From Campylobacterota bacterium (GTDB lineage: Bacteria; Campylobacterota; Campylobacteria; Campylobacterales; Sulfurospirillaceae): a DNA stretch of 25,434 bases. Positions 15,382 to 22,965 of the stretch are shown piece after piece. A program made the position numbers and the translations under genes. The notes beneath the pieces were generated by a model, which was not told the DNA's origin, did not search any database, and worked only from the letters and a program-made list of their open reading frames with translations. Location of the stretch: the NCBI GenBank assembly GCA_009930355.1, contig RZYK01000007.1, forward strand, positions 1 through 25,434. Direction: 5' to 3'. How positions within the stretch are numbered: position 1 is the first letter of the stretch; every line of letters begins with the position of its first letter.

Positions 15382-16625
15382 GCACATTTCCCTTTTGAAA
15401 AATCAAGACTAAACTGATGGTATCCATCGACGTAAGCGTATTGTACGCTTAAACCATGCAGCACCATAATATTTGAAACAATATAAAGTCCTAACCCCAA
15501 ACTACTACCACAGGCCTTGGAACCTGAAACAAAGGGCTGAAAATACTCTTCAATGGCCATCTTCAAAGGTTCACCCTTGTTGGACACAACCAGCTTTTGC
15601 TCCTCGTATGTAAGAAAAACCTTTTTTTCAACGCTGTGCTTTAAAGCGTTGTCCATTAAATTTTTAATCGCCAATGCCATTAAATCAAAATCAACCCTAA
15701 CACTCAAATCAAAATGACCTTCTAGTTTTACCTGTTCTTCTCGTTTTTTATCATCCAACATCAATAAATCAATAGCTTGTTCAATGACATGTAAGAGTGT
15801 GTACTCTTTTACATGTAAATCGTAATGCTTTGCGCTTAATTGCTCCACTTTTGAAAATTCAGCAATTAAAAGATCTAAACGTCCAAAAACATTCACCAAT
15901 CTTTTTTTGGCGGTTTCATCTTCAAGCATTTCAGAAACAATGCGCCCTTTGCCAATGGGCGTTTTGAGTTCATGCATCAACGTACGTAGAAAAAGCTGTC
16001 GAGACTGAATCAAATCACGTATTTTTTTAGCGGCTTTATCAAACTCATTCGCCACTTCACCAATTTCATCGCTCGAATCACTCTTGCACTCAATATCTAA
16101 ATCACCCCCAGCAAATTTACGAATTTGAGCACTAAGACTTTTCAATGGCGAAATACTTTTGTAAATAGAGACGTACATATACACTAAAATCAAAAGAGCA
16201 ATGACAAAAACAACCCATAAACTTTCATTAAAACTTTTATGCTCCTGACTCTCCAAAAGCACACTCGATTCAAAATTATCAATAAAAAGGTAGTAACGGT
16301 CATTATAAATAATGGAAGAAAAACGGCTGATGGGAGAGAGCTTTTGAAAAATAACCACACCTCGTTCAAGCACAGAATCTTTAAGGTGTTTACTGGTCAC
16401 TTTCTTCAACCCAAAATTATTAAAGTACTCTTCAATATCGGAAGGCTGGACATTGTTTCGGTACATCACCAAAAGATAATTGACCGATTGGAGCTGACGT
16501 TGTTTCATATTTTCTAAGTTACGCTCGCCTTGATGCTCCAATAAAAGAGCAAAAAACATCACCAACAAAAAGAGAGAAAGTGCAAAAATAGCACTGATTT
16601 TATTTAAAATAGAGTTTCTAATCAT
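15378..16625 (-). CDS. Sensor histidine kinase, ArsS/CprS-like
   Basis: This 415-residue inner-membrane kinase has helix 1 at about 9-28, a periplasmic sensor region of about 100 residues, helix 2 at about 134-153, and a HAMP segment. The dimerisation domain has the H-box LMHELKTPIGKGRI (phosphorylated His about residue 218), followed by an ATPase domain with N-box LMDNALKHS and a G-box around GLGLYIVSN. The KTPIGKGRI form of the H-box is characteristic of the Helicobacter ArsS / Campylobacter CprS group. Its ATG overlaps the response regulator stop (ATGA), and its own stop overlaps recR. The stimulus cannot be inferred from sequence. It carries one TTTACATGTAAA copy and a second partial one close by. 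Confidence 0.9.
   Translation of the reverse strand: MIRNSILNKISAIFALSLFLLVMFFALLLEHQGERNLENMKQRQLQSVNYLLVMYRNNVQPSDIEEYFNNFGLKKVTSKHLKDSVLERGVVIFQKLSPISRFSSIIYNDRYYLFIDNFESSVLLESQEHKSFNESLWVVFVIALLILVYMYVSIYKSISPLKSLSAQIRKFAGGDLDIECKSDSSDEIGEVANEFDKAAKKIRDLIQSRQLFLRTLMHELKTPIGKGRIVSEMLEDETAKKRLVNVFGRLDLLIAEFSKVEQLSAKHYDLHVKEYTLLHVIEQAIDLLMLDDKKREEQVKLEGHFDLSVRVDFDLMALAIKNLMDNALKHSVEKKVFLTYEEQKLVVSNKGEPLKMAIEEYFQPFVSGSKACGSSLGLGLYIVSNIMVLHGLSVQYAYVDGYHQFSLDFSKGKCA
15808..15819. repeat. TTTACATGTAAA palindrome, copy 6 (in the histidine kinase gene)
   Basis: This exact 12-base copy is read on the minus strand as LHVK. A partial copy (ACATGTAA at 15787-15794) lies about 20 bases away and encodes LHV of LLHVIEQ. 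Confidence 0.95.
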
Positions 16626-17293
16626 CCGACAAGTTTATACCCAATACCTCGAACCGAGTGAATATGCTCTGGATTTTTTGAATCATCCCCTATTTTTGAG
16701 CGTAAACGACCAATAATGACATCTAAGCTTTTTGAGCCTTTGTCTTTCAACGATTTGCAGTTGTATACCAACTGTTCCCGTGAAATAGAAAAGCCATTTT
16801 GACGAATCATATAAGAGAGAATTTCATACTCTGCAGGTGTAAGGTTTAAAACTTCACCTTTAAAAGAAATTTCGTGCCGTTTTTCATCGACAACAAAGGC
16901 ACTCGCTCCTTGCCCTTCTTCTATCGCAGAGCTTTTTTTATACCGACGAATCAAGCTTTGAATCCGAGCATACATCTCTTTTGGATCATACGGTTTGGGT
17001 AAATAATCATCCGCACCCATTTGAAGCCCAATGACTTTATCGCTAATATCGCTTCGTGCAGAGGAAATAATAATAGGAATATCGTACTTGGCAACCACTT
17101 CCTTACACACTTCAAGTCCATCCATACCAGGAAGCGTTAAATCTAAAATCAGCAAATCATACTTTTTAATCCCCGCACTCAGTCCCAAATAGGGATCGGC
17201 ATAATTGGTAATCTTTATATTATATTTTTCAAGATACTCGCTCAAAATTTCAGCAAACTCTTCGTCATCTTCAATCATTAAAACATTAATCAT
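16622..17293 (-). CDS. OmpR-family response regulator, ArsR/CprR-like
   Basis: The 223 residues comprise a receiver domain with the acidic pair D9/D10, phosphoacceptor D51 in LLILDLTLPGMDG, ISSAR and the conserved lysine in LPKPYDP. A linker leads to an OmpR/PhoB-type winged helix (about 125-223) with the recognition segment SLDVIIGRLRSKIGDD and ending VRGIGYKLVG. It pairs with the adjacent kinase through a 4-base ATGA overlap. By its order and sequence it belongs with CprR of C. jejuni and ArsR (HP0166) of H. pylori. AAGG lies nine bases before ATG 17293. A phased repeat array at 17922-17960 is a candidate binding site. Confidence 0.92.
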   Translation of the reverse strand: MINVLMIEDDEEFAEILSEYLEKYNIKITNYADPYLGLSAGIKKYDLLILDLTLPGMDGLEVCKEVVAKYDIPIIISSARSDISDKVIGLQMGADDYLPKPYDPKEMYARIQSLIRRYKKSSAIEEGQGASAFVVDEKRHEISFKGEVLNLTPAEYEILSYMIRQNGFSISREQLVYNCKSLKDKGSKSLDVIIGRLRSKIGDDSKNPEHIHSVRGIGYKLVG

Positions 17294-17321
17294 CAGATAT
17301 GCCTTACTAAGGTTTTTTATA

Positions 17322-17327
17322 ATTATA
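17322..17327 (-). promoter_or_regulatory. -10 box of the response regulator-kinase-recR operon
   Basis: A perfect TATAAT on the minus strand lies in AT-rich sequence, 29-34 bases upstream of ATG 17293. It is followed by the AAGG ribosome-binding site. It lies between the upstream gene's terminator hairpin and the operon, as expected for an independent promoter. Confidence 0.62.
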
Positions 17328-17353
17328 CTGAATTTGCATTATTTTTAAAGAAG

Positions 17354-17373
17354 AAGACCTCCGAAGAGGTCTT
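17354..17373 (-). terminator. Hairpin with UUCG loop after the Spy-like gene
   Basis: A perfect 8-base stem (AAGACCTC/GAGGTCTT) closes a TTCG tetraloop on the minus strand, the exceptionally stable C(UUCG)G form. It is followed by CTTCTTT. It begins 16 bases after the stop of the Spy-like gene and separates it from the downstream promoter at 17322-17327. The U-tract is interrupted, so readthrough may be partial. Confidence 0.75.
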
Positions 17374-17389
17374 AAGAAGAGTTGAGAGG

Positions 17390-17878
17390 TTATTTTGAGG
17401 GAGGAGCCATTCTTTGCATAGGTCTTGAAGGGCGCTCACTCATCACTTTTTTAAGCTCTAAGCGTTGCTCTTTACTTAAAACATTAAATACTTTTTCCAT
17501 ATGATCGGCTTGAAGAGCCAACATTTTTTCATGCATCTCATTGTGCATTTTTACAAACGCTTTTTTATCAAAACTCTCAGCACTCATTAAATCTTGCATT
17601 TTCGTTCTCATTTTTGGATCACGAAGTTTTGTCATTTCAAGCTTCATTTCACTTCTTAAGATTGCCAATTTATGACGCTGATCATCACTAAGGTTAAGTT
17701 GGTCTAACATAAGCATAGGCATTCCCATCATACCACCACCTTTGCCACCATGCATCATACCTCTATCATAATTCATACCATTGCCTTGCATCGGTTGACA
17801 TCCTGCACCACCAAACGCAAATGCGCTTGTTGTTCCTAATGCAACAAGAGTTGCAAGTGTTAAAATTGACTTTTTCAT
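17390..17878 (-). CDS. Spy/CpxP-like periplasmic protein
   Basis: The 162 residues begin with a clear signal peptide (residues 1-21, cut after SAFA). A Gly/Met/His-rich stretch (about 25-58) follows, then a helical body with two LTxxQ-type motifs: LNLSDDQRHKL near 62 and VLSKEQRLEL near 133. Proteins of this type are periplasmic chaperones or stress sensors (Spy, CpxP), or metal-responsive relatives such as CnrX/ZraP. The Met/His-rich segment hints at metal binding, which is inference. AAGGAG precedes ATG 17878. The gene is divergent from dnaJ and has a phased operator array over its -35 region. Its location beside an OmpR-type two-component system recalls Cpx-type envelope stress control. 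Confidence 0.83.
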   Translation of the reverse strand: MKKSILTLATLVALGTTSAFAFGGAGCQPMQGNGMNYDRGMMHGGKGGGMMGMPMLMLDQLNLSDDQRHKLAILRSEMKLEMTKLRDPKMRTKMQDLMSAESFDKKAFVKMHNEMHEKMLALQADHMEKVFNVLSKEQRLELKKVMSERPSRPMQRMAPPSK

Positions 17879-17906
17879 TTTCTACTCCTTAAAAGTTGAT
17901 AATGAA

Positions 17907-17912
17907 ATAGTA
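17907..17912 (-). promoter_or_regulatory. Putative extended -10 of the Spy-like gene
   Basis: TACTAT on the minus strand, preceded by TG (TGTACTAT), lies about 30 bases before ATG 17878. A poor -10 match with the repeat array at 17922-17960 over the -35 position is the layout of an activator-dependent promoter. Confidence 0.45.
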
Positions 17913-17921
17913 CAAGAGGGC

Positions 17922-17960
17922 TGTTAATGAGCTTTTAATGGAGTGTTAACCAACCTTAAC
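17922..17960. promoter_or_regulatory. Phased tandem TTAA half-sites, candidate response-regulator operator
   Basis: Four TTAA(T/C) units start at 17924, 17935, 17946 and 17956, so spacing is 11, 11 and 10 bases, one helical turn each. Wider units read TGTTAAT, TTTTAAT, TGTTAAC and CCTTAAC. Tandem 6-7 base half-sites at 11-base spacing are the hallmark of OmpR/PhoB-family binding. The array lies between divergent spy-like and dnaJ genes, over the -35 region of the former. Outer arms CTGTTAA and TTAACAG are also mutually inverted. Confidence 0.5.
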
Positions 17961-17985
17961 AGATAAAATTTAATCTACTTTTTGC

Positions 17986-17991
17986 TAAAAT
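17986..17991 (+). promoter_or_regulatory. Putative extended -10 of dnaJ
   Basis: TAAAAT preceded by TTTTTGC (TGC before the -10) lies 38-43 bases before the GTG start of dnaJ at 18029. The fit is good for this phylum, but a single sequence match is not proof. Confidence 0.45.
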
Positions 17992-18028
17992 ATAAATCTT
18001 CAAAAAACTTACATATAAAGAGATAATT

Positions 18029-19162
18029 GTGGATTTAGAATATTATGAAGTCTTAGAAATCAGCAGATCCGCCGACGCTACTGAGATAAAAAAAGCATAC
18101 CGAAGATTGGCACTGCAATATCACCCTGATCGCAATCAAGGGGACAAAGAGGCAGAAGAGAAATTTAAGGCGATCAACGAAGCATATCAAGTCTTAAGTG
18201 ATGAGCAAAAGCGTTCCACCTACGATAGATACGGAAAATCAGGACTAGATTCTCAAGGATTTAGCCACTTCTCTGATATGCGCTATGAAGATATTATGGG
18301 AGATTTAGGGTCTATTTTTGAATCTGTTTTTGGAGGTGGTTTTAGTGGTGCTGGTTTTGGAGGTGGAAGTTCAAAACAGAACCGAAAATACAACCTTGAC
18401 CTTGAAGCTGAAGTCACACTTGCCTTTAATGAAGCAATTTTTGGGTGCAAAAAAGAGGTCAGCTTTTCGTACAAAAAACCCTGCGACACCTGCGATGGTA
18501 CAGGGAGTAAAGATAAATCAAAAGGGGTGTGTAAAGAGTGTAACGGAAAAGGTCAAGTCTTTTATCGACAAGGGTTTATGACCTTCTCACAAACCTGCCC
18601 TGCGTGTAATGGTAAAGGAAGCGTCATTACCAATCCATGTTCTGATTGTAAAGGCAAAGGCTTTAGTAATGTTGAGGATAAGGTCACGATTGATATTCCT
18701 GAGGGCATTGACAATAACAACCGCATTCGAGTTGCTGGTAAAGGCAATATAGATGAGCGAGGTGTACGAGGAGATTTGTACATTTTAGTGCACGTACAAG
18801 AGGATGAACATTTTGTACGCCATAACGATGACATCTATATCGAAGTACCTGTTTTCTTTACACAAGTTGCCCTTGGTGAAACCATAAAAATTCCAACCAT
18901 TCGAGGAGAAGCAGAACTTGAAATTCCTTTGGGAGCCAAAGATAAACAACAATTTATCTTCAAGAAAGAGGGTGTAAAAAACGTTCATACGCACCAATTG
19001 GGAAGTATGATTGCGCAAATTTCAATTCGTTACCCTAAAAAACTGACCAAAGAGCAAAAAGAGATGCTTGAAAAATTGCAAGCAGAATTTGGCATTGAAA
19101 CCAAACACAAAGATGAAAAATTTGAAAGCGTCTTCGATAAAATCAAAAGCTGGTTTGACTAA
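18029..19162 (+). CDS. dnaJ: Chaperone DnaJ (type I Hsp40)
   Basis: DnaJ delivers unfolded clients to DnaK and stimulates its ATPase. All type I parts are present in 377 residues: J domain with HPD at 32-34, Gly/Phe-rich linker (about 75-120, FGGGFSGAGFGGG), zinc-binding domain with four CxxCxGxG-type repeats (C152 to about 210), and the C-terminal substrate-binding and dimerisation domains. The start is GTG 18029 with AAGAG upstream. No ATG gives a complete J domain. dnaK, grpE and hrcA are not adjacent, so this dnaJ stands apart from the usual heat-shock operon. The metallopeptidase gene overlaps its end. Confidence 0.96.
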   Translation: MDLEYYEVLEISRSADATEIKKAYRRLALQYHPDRNQGDKEAEEKFKAINEAYQVLSDEQKRSTYDRYGKSGLDSQGFSHFSDMRYEDIMGDLGSIFESVFGGGFSGAGFGGGSSKQNRKYNLDLEAEVTLAFNEAIFGCKKEVSFSYKKPCDTCDGTGSKDKSKGVCKECNGKGQVFYRQGFMTFSQTCPACNGKGSVITNPCSDCKGKGFSNVEDKVTIDIPEGIDNNNRIRVAGKGNIDERGVRGDLYILVHVQEDEHFVRHNDDIYIEVPVFFTQVALGETIKIPTIRGEAELEIPLGAKDKQQFIFKKEGVKNVHTHQLGSMIAQISIRYPKKLTKEQKEMLEKLQAEFGIETKHKDEKFESVFDKIKSWFD

Positions 19163-19766
19163 ATTGCTTGAGTATGGGGGTGAGACACTCTCATACTCTA
19201 TCATTACCAACAAACGCCTCAAACATCTTTATATCCAAATTGATCCCCAAAAAGGGGTTATTGTTAAAACCCCTTACAATTCTTATGAATATGTGCATCA
19301 TATTGTTAGCCAAAAAGCTGCATGGATTTTTACCAAAATTAAAGCAACACAAGAGCGCATCACATTACCAAAACTTTTTGAAGAAGAGGGAAAAATACTC
19401 TATCTAGGAGAGCGTATTTTTTTACATGTAAACCAAACGCCTGAGGCTTTTTACAAAGAAAAGACTGTACCCTTAGTCATACGATTGGTGGAGGAGTGGA
19501 GTTTTATTATGGGTGTCAAACCCACAAAAATTGCTTTTCGAAAAGCAAAGAAACGATGGGGAAGTTGTTCTCATGCTAATGAACTCAGCTTTAACCTAAG
19601 CCTTGCGCAACTACCCTTAGAGTGTATCACCTACATTGTTATTCATGAACTTGCACATATCACTCATAAACATCACCAAAAATCCTTTTGGCAATGTGTA
19701 AGCGAGTTTATGCCTGATTACAAAGCGTGTGAAAAAAAGTTAAAAACCTTCTCCCCTGCCCTTTAA
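19155..19766 (+). CDS. YgjP-like (M48/DUF45) putative metallopeptidase
   Basis: About 203 residues belong to the YgjP/DUF45 family of predicted zinc proteins. The key region is VIHELAHITHKHHQKSFW, with HExxH (H164, E165, H168) and a downstream HH pair, preceded by KKRWGSCSHANELSFNLSLAQLP. That is the standard order in this family. Cellular role is unknown. The start is uncertain. No ATG lies near the conserved N-terminus, so TTG 19155 (overlapping dnaJ by 8 bases) or TTG 19164 is likely, and a frame open further upstream lies inside dnaJ. It carries one TTTACATGTAAA (LHVN). Its stop overlaps the mntP stop tail to tail by four bases. Confidence 0.82.
   Translation: MTKLLEYGGETLSYSIITNKRLKHLYIQIDPQKGVIVKTPYNSYEYVHHIVSQKAAWIFTKIKATQERITLPKLFEEEGKILYLGERIFLHVNQTPEAFYKEKTVPLVIRLVEEWSFIMGVKPTKIAFRKAKKRWGSCSHANELSFNLSLAQLPLECITYIVIHELAHITHKHHQKSFWQCVSEFMPDYKACEKKLKTFSPAL
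19421..19432. repeat. TTTACATGTAAA palindrome, copy 7 (in the YgjP-like gene)
   Basis: This exact 12-base copy is read in frame as LHVN. The flanks do not extend the dyad. Confidence 0.95.
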
Positions 19767-20302
19767 AAAAATAAAATCCTAAACCCAATAGCCACTAAAA
19801 CAAATCCACCAAACACTTCAGCTTTTCCTTCAAACCATGTTCCTGTAAATTTTCCTACACATACGCCTACCATGCTAATTGCACCTGTCATTGCGCCAAT
19901 GATAACACATGCAAGAAATGGATTAACATCTAAAAGAGTCAAACTAAAGCCTGCTGCCATCGCATCAATGCTGGTTGCGATGGCAAGAGTTAGCATGAGT
20001 TTATTGGTAATTTTTGAAATTTCCTCTTCAATACTCTCATTAACCCCATCAAAAATCATTTTAGCCCCAATAAGCAATAACAAACCAAACGCAATATAAG
20101 GTGCATACACACTTACAAAGCCAAGCAATCCATGCCCACCTAAATAACCAACTAAAGGCATAATAGCTTGAAAGATACCAAAGAAAAATCCTGCTTTAAG
20201 GGCAAGGAAGAGGTATGTTTCTTGCTGTTTTGAACCTAATCCTATGGAAACGGCAAAGGCATCCATACTTAATGCAAATGCCAACAGTACAACTTCGATC
20301 AC
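19763..20302 (-). CDS. mntP: Manganese efflux pump MntP
   Basis: This 179-residue inner-membrane protein with six predicted helices is made of two related halves, as in all MntP (DUF204) proteins. The conserved acidic motifs SMDAFAVS (D14) and SIDAMAAG (D113) lie in equivalent helices of each half. The family exports Mn2+. GTG 20302 is chosen because it overlaps the polA stop as GTGA and has GGGGAG about eight bases upstream. An in-frame TTG 15 bases earlier lies inside polA. Translation is therefore coupled to polA. I see no yybP-ykoY manganese riboswitch in front, and the gene would be expressed with polA unless an internal promoter exists. Confidence 0.92.
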   Translation of the reverse strand: MIEVVLLAFALSMDAFAVSIGLGSKQQETYLFLALKAGFFFGIFQAIMPLVGYLGGHGLLGFVSVYAPYIAFGLLLLIGAKMIFDGVNESIEEEISKITNKLMLTLAIATSIDAMAAGFSLTLLDVNPFLACVIIGAMTGAISMVGVCVGKFTGTWFEGKAEVFGGFVLVAIGFRILFF

Positions 20303-22956
20303 TTCAATTCTCCCCAATTTTCACCTATTGCAATAGAAACATTTAGTGGAACCTTAAGCACATAAATGCCTTCCATAATTTTTTTAGCCTCTGCCGCAAA
20401 TGCTTGAGCATGTTCTTTTTTTACTTCAAAAATCAACTCATCGTGAATTTGAAGTAACAACTTTGCCTCATCATTCACCAATGTCGCCATAATTTGATTC
20501 ATTGCAAGTTTAATCAAATCCGCCGCACTCCCCTGAAAGACAGTATTGACCGCTTCACGAAGATACCCAGCATATTGCATCGCATTGGCATGTTCAAAAT
20601 CAAAAAAGCGTTTACGCCCCAATAAAGTCTGAACAAATCCCTCTTCTTTTGCACTCTGTGCAATACGTCCTAAATACTCTTTAATCGTAGGAAACGTAGC
20701 AAAATAACCTTCAATATAACTTTTTGCTTCTTTGGTAGAAATGCCTAACGTCTCCGATAAACGTTTAGGTCCCATCCCATACAAAAGTCCAAAGTTAATG
20801 CTCTTAGCAACACTTCGTTTTGCACTAGCCTCTGCTTCACCAAACAGTTTCAGCGCTGTTTCTTGATGGATATCTTTGCCCAAATTAAAAGCTTCCACCA
20901 TGGCATCATCCCCACTAAAATGCGCCAACAAACGTAACTCAATTTGCGAATAATCAATCCCAATAAGTTGATACCCCTCTTTGGCAACAAAACCGCCCCT
21001 GACTTCTCGTCCTAAAGCAGTTTTTACAGGAATGTTTTGCAAATTTGGATCTTTAGAAGAGAGCCTTCCTGTGGAAGTTCCTGTTTGCATAAACGAGGTA
21101 TGCACACGGCTTTTTGGTGACTCTTTTGAGAGCTTTAAAAGCGGTTCAATATAGGTTGATCGCAATTTATAGAGTTCTCGATACTCCAAAATCTTTGTGA
21201 TAGAAGGGTGCTTGTCTAAAAGTTCGTTCAAGACATTTTCATCGGTACTGTATCCTGTTTTTGTCTTTTTAACAGGAGGCAATCCTAATTGTTCAAATAA
21301 AACAGCACCCAATTGTTGCGTGGAATTAAGATTAAATGTCGCATGGCATAAAGCGAAAATTTCTGTTTTTAACGTTTCGATAGCACCATCAGTACGTTTT
21401 AAAAGTGCATCAAAATATGCACCATCCACTTGAATACCTTCTTTTTCCATCTTCATTAAGGTTTTAATAAAAGGAAATTCTACCTCTTTTGCCAGTTCTA
21501 ACAAATGAGGCTCTAACATCTCATGCAATTTATGAAAAAGCTTTAGCGTCATCCATGCATCTTCACTGGCATATTCACACGCGTTATCCAAAGAGACGCT
21601 ACTAAAATTCTCGCCCTTAGCGACAACCTCTTTAAACTTAACCATAGAGTGATTGAAAAAGCGAAGCGCAAGGGTATCAAGCCCGACACTACTCTCAGGG
21701 TTTAATAGCCATGCTAGGAGCATGGTATCGGCATAAATAGCAACATTGCTAATACCAAAATTATGCTCGATAACGGCTAAATCAAACTTAAGATTTTGCC
21801 CCACAATTTTATGAGCAAAAAGCATTTCAAGCGCTTTTTTAGCATCCGCTAAACAAATTTGATCTCCTACTCCCAAATAAGAGTGTCCTATTGGCACATA
21901 ATACGCTTCATGCTCATTCACGGCAAAAGAGAAACCTACTATTTTTGCACGATACGCATCTAAGGCATTCGTTTCCGTATCAAACGCAACAATACTCCCT
22001 TTTTCTAATCCTTCAATGACATGAAACAACATCCGTGCGTCATCCAATAAAATGGCTTTAAACTGCGTGGAATTTTCCTCTTTTGGCTTTACATGTAAAG
22101 CACCATTCTTCACACGAGCAAGCATGTGACGTAGTTCATACTTTTCTAATTCATCGGCGATATTTGACAAAGGATTGTCGCAGGGAAAATAAAACGATTC
22201 AAATTTATCAGCAATATTTAACGAATCATCCAAACGCACTAATTTCTTACTTAAAAAGGCTTTTTCCTTGCCCTCTTCCAACATGCTTTTAACACGAGGA
22301 TTGCCCACTTTTTCAATATTTTCATAGACATTTTCAACGGTTTCAAAATCATCTAAAAGCTTTTTTGCTCCTTTGGGACCGATGCCTTTTACACCTGGAA
22401 TATTATCAGCAGTATCTCCAACCAAAGAGAGGTATTCATTAATTTTACTGGGATAAACACCAAATTTCTCAAAACATTTTTCACTGTCAATCTCTAATTT
22501 TTTCATAGGGTCATAAATTACCACACGCCCATCATCAATGAGCTGATACAAATCTTTATCATGGGTAACAATACGCACTTTAATATCATGGCTTTTAGCA
22601 AACTTAACCGCTGAGGCGATAACATCATCTGCTTCATAACCCTCTTCTTTGTAACACTTAAATCCCATCTTTTCAATCCATGAAATTGCCACAGGAAGTT
22701 GTTTTTTCAAATCTTCAGGTGCTTCAGGGCGATTTGCTTTGTATGTGGGATCAATTTCATGGCGAAAATTTTTACCTTTGCTATCCAGCGCAAACAGTAT
22801 ATAATCTGTATCATGCTCATTTTTAATCGCATAGACAAAATTAGCAAATCCTGTTAAAAGCCCTGTTGGAAAACCCTCAGAATTTCGAAGTTGTGGAAGT
22901 GCATAATAATTTCTAAAGAAGAAACCGAAAGTATCAATAATAGTCAATGTTTTCAC
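20299..22956 (-). CDS. polA: DNA polymerase I
   Basis: PolA fills gaps in repair and removes RNA primers. The 885 residues contain three domains. The 5'-3' exonuclease spans about 1-280, with IDTFGFFFRNYYALP at the start and IVTHDKDLYQL and SLVGDTADNIPG inside. The 3'-5' exonuclease has an intact FDTETNALD (about 325) and YASEDAWMT. The polymerase has DPNLQNIP, IDYSQIELRLLAHFSGD, RSVAKSINFGLLYGM and LLQIHDELIFEV. Proofreading residues are present. GTG 22956 is chosen because AAAAGG lies eight bases upstream and the conserved N-terminus starts here. The ribosome-binding site overlaps a TTTACATGTAAA copy, and a second copy lies inside the gene. Confidence 0.96.
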   Translation of the reverse strand: MKTLTIIDTFGFFFRNYYALPQLRNSEGFPTGLLTGFANFVYAIKNEHDTDYILFALDSKGKNFRHEIDPTYKANRPEAPEDLKKQLPVAISWIEKMGFKCYKEEGYEADDVIASAVKFAKSHDIKVRIVTHDKDLYQLIDDGRVVIYDPMKKLEIDSEKCFEKFGVYPSKINEYLSLVGDTADNIPGVKGIGPKGAKKLLDDFETVENVYENIEKVGNPRVKSMLEEGKEKAFLSKKLVRLDDSLNIADKFESFYFPCDNPLSNIADELEKYELRHMLARVKNGALHVKPKEENSTQFKAILLDDARMLFHVIEGLEKGSIVAFDTETNALDAYRAKIVGFSFAVNEHEAYYVPIGHSYLGVGDQICLADAKKALEMLFAHKIVGQNLKFDLAVIEHNFGISNVAIYADTMLLAWLLNPESSVGLDTLALRFFNHSMVKFKEVVAKGENFSSVSLDNACEYASEDAWMTLKLFHKLHEMLEPHLLELAKEVEFPFIKTLMKMEKEGIQVDGAYFDALLKRTDGAIETLKTEIFALCHATFNLNSTQQLGAVLFEQLGLPPVKKTKTGYSTDENVLNELLDKHPSITKILEYRELYKLRSTYIEPLLKLSKESPKSRVHTSFMQTGTSTGRLSSKDPNLQNIPVKTALGREVRGGFVAKEGYQLIGIDYSQIELRLLAHFSGDDAMVEAFNLGKDIHQETALKLFGEAEASAKRSVAKSINFGLLYGMGPKRLSETLGISTKEAKSYIEGYFATFPTIKEYLGRIAQSAKEEGFVQTLLGRKRFFDFEHANAMQYAGYLREAVNTVFQGSAADLIKLAMNQIMATLVNDEAKLLLQIHDELIFEVKKEHAQAFAAEAKKIMEGIYVLKVPLNVSIAIGENWGELK
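22088..22099. repeat. TTTACATGTAAA palindrome, copy 8 (in polA)
   Basis: This exact 12-base copy has its dyad extended to 16 bases as GCTTTACATGTAAAGC (22086-22101). It is read on the minus strand as LHVK in the linker between the two exonuclease domains. Confidence 0.95.
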
Positions 22957-22965
22957 AAAATGCCT

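Noticed and set aside
18009..18018. TTACATATAA in the dnaJ leader
   Set aside because: It resembles the dispersed word but breaks the central ATG symmetry and lies in AT-rich leader sequence. It is likely chance.
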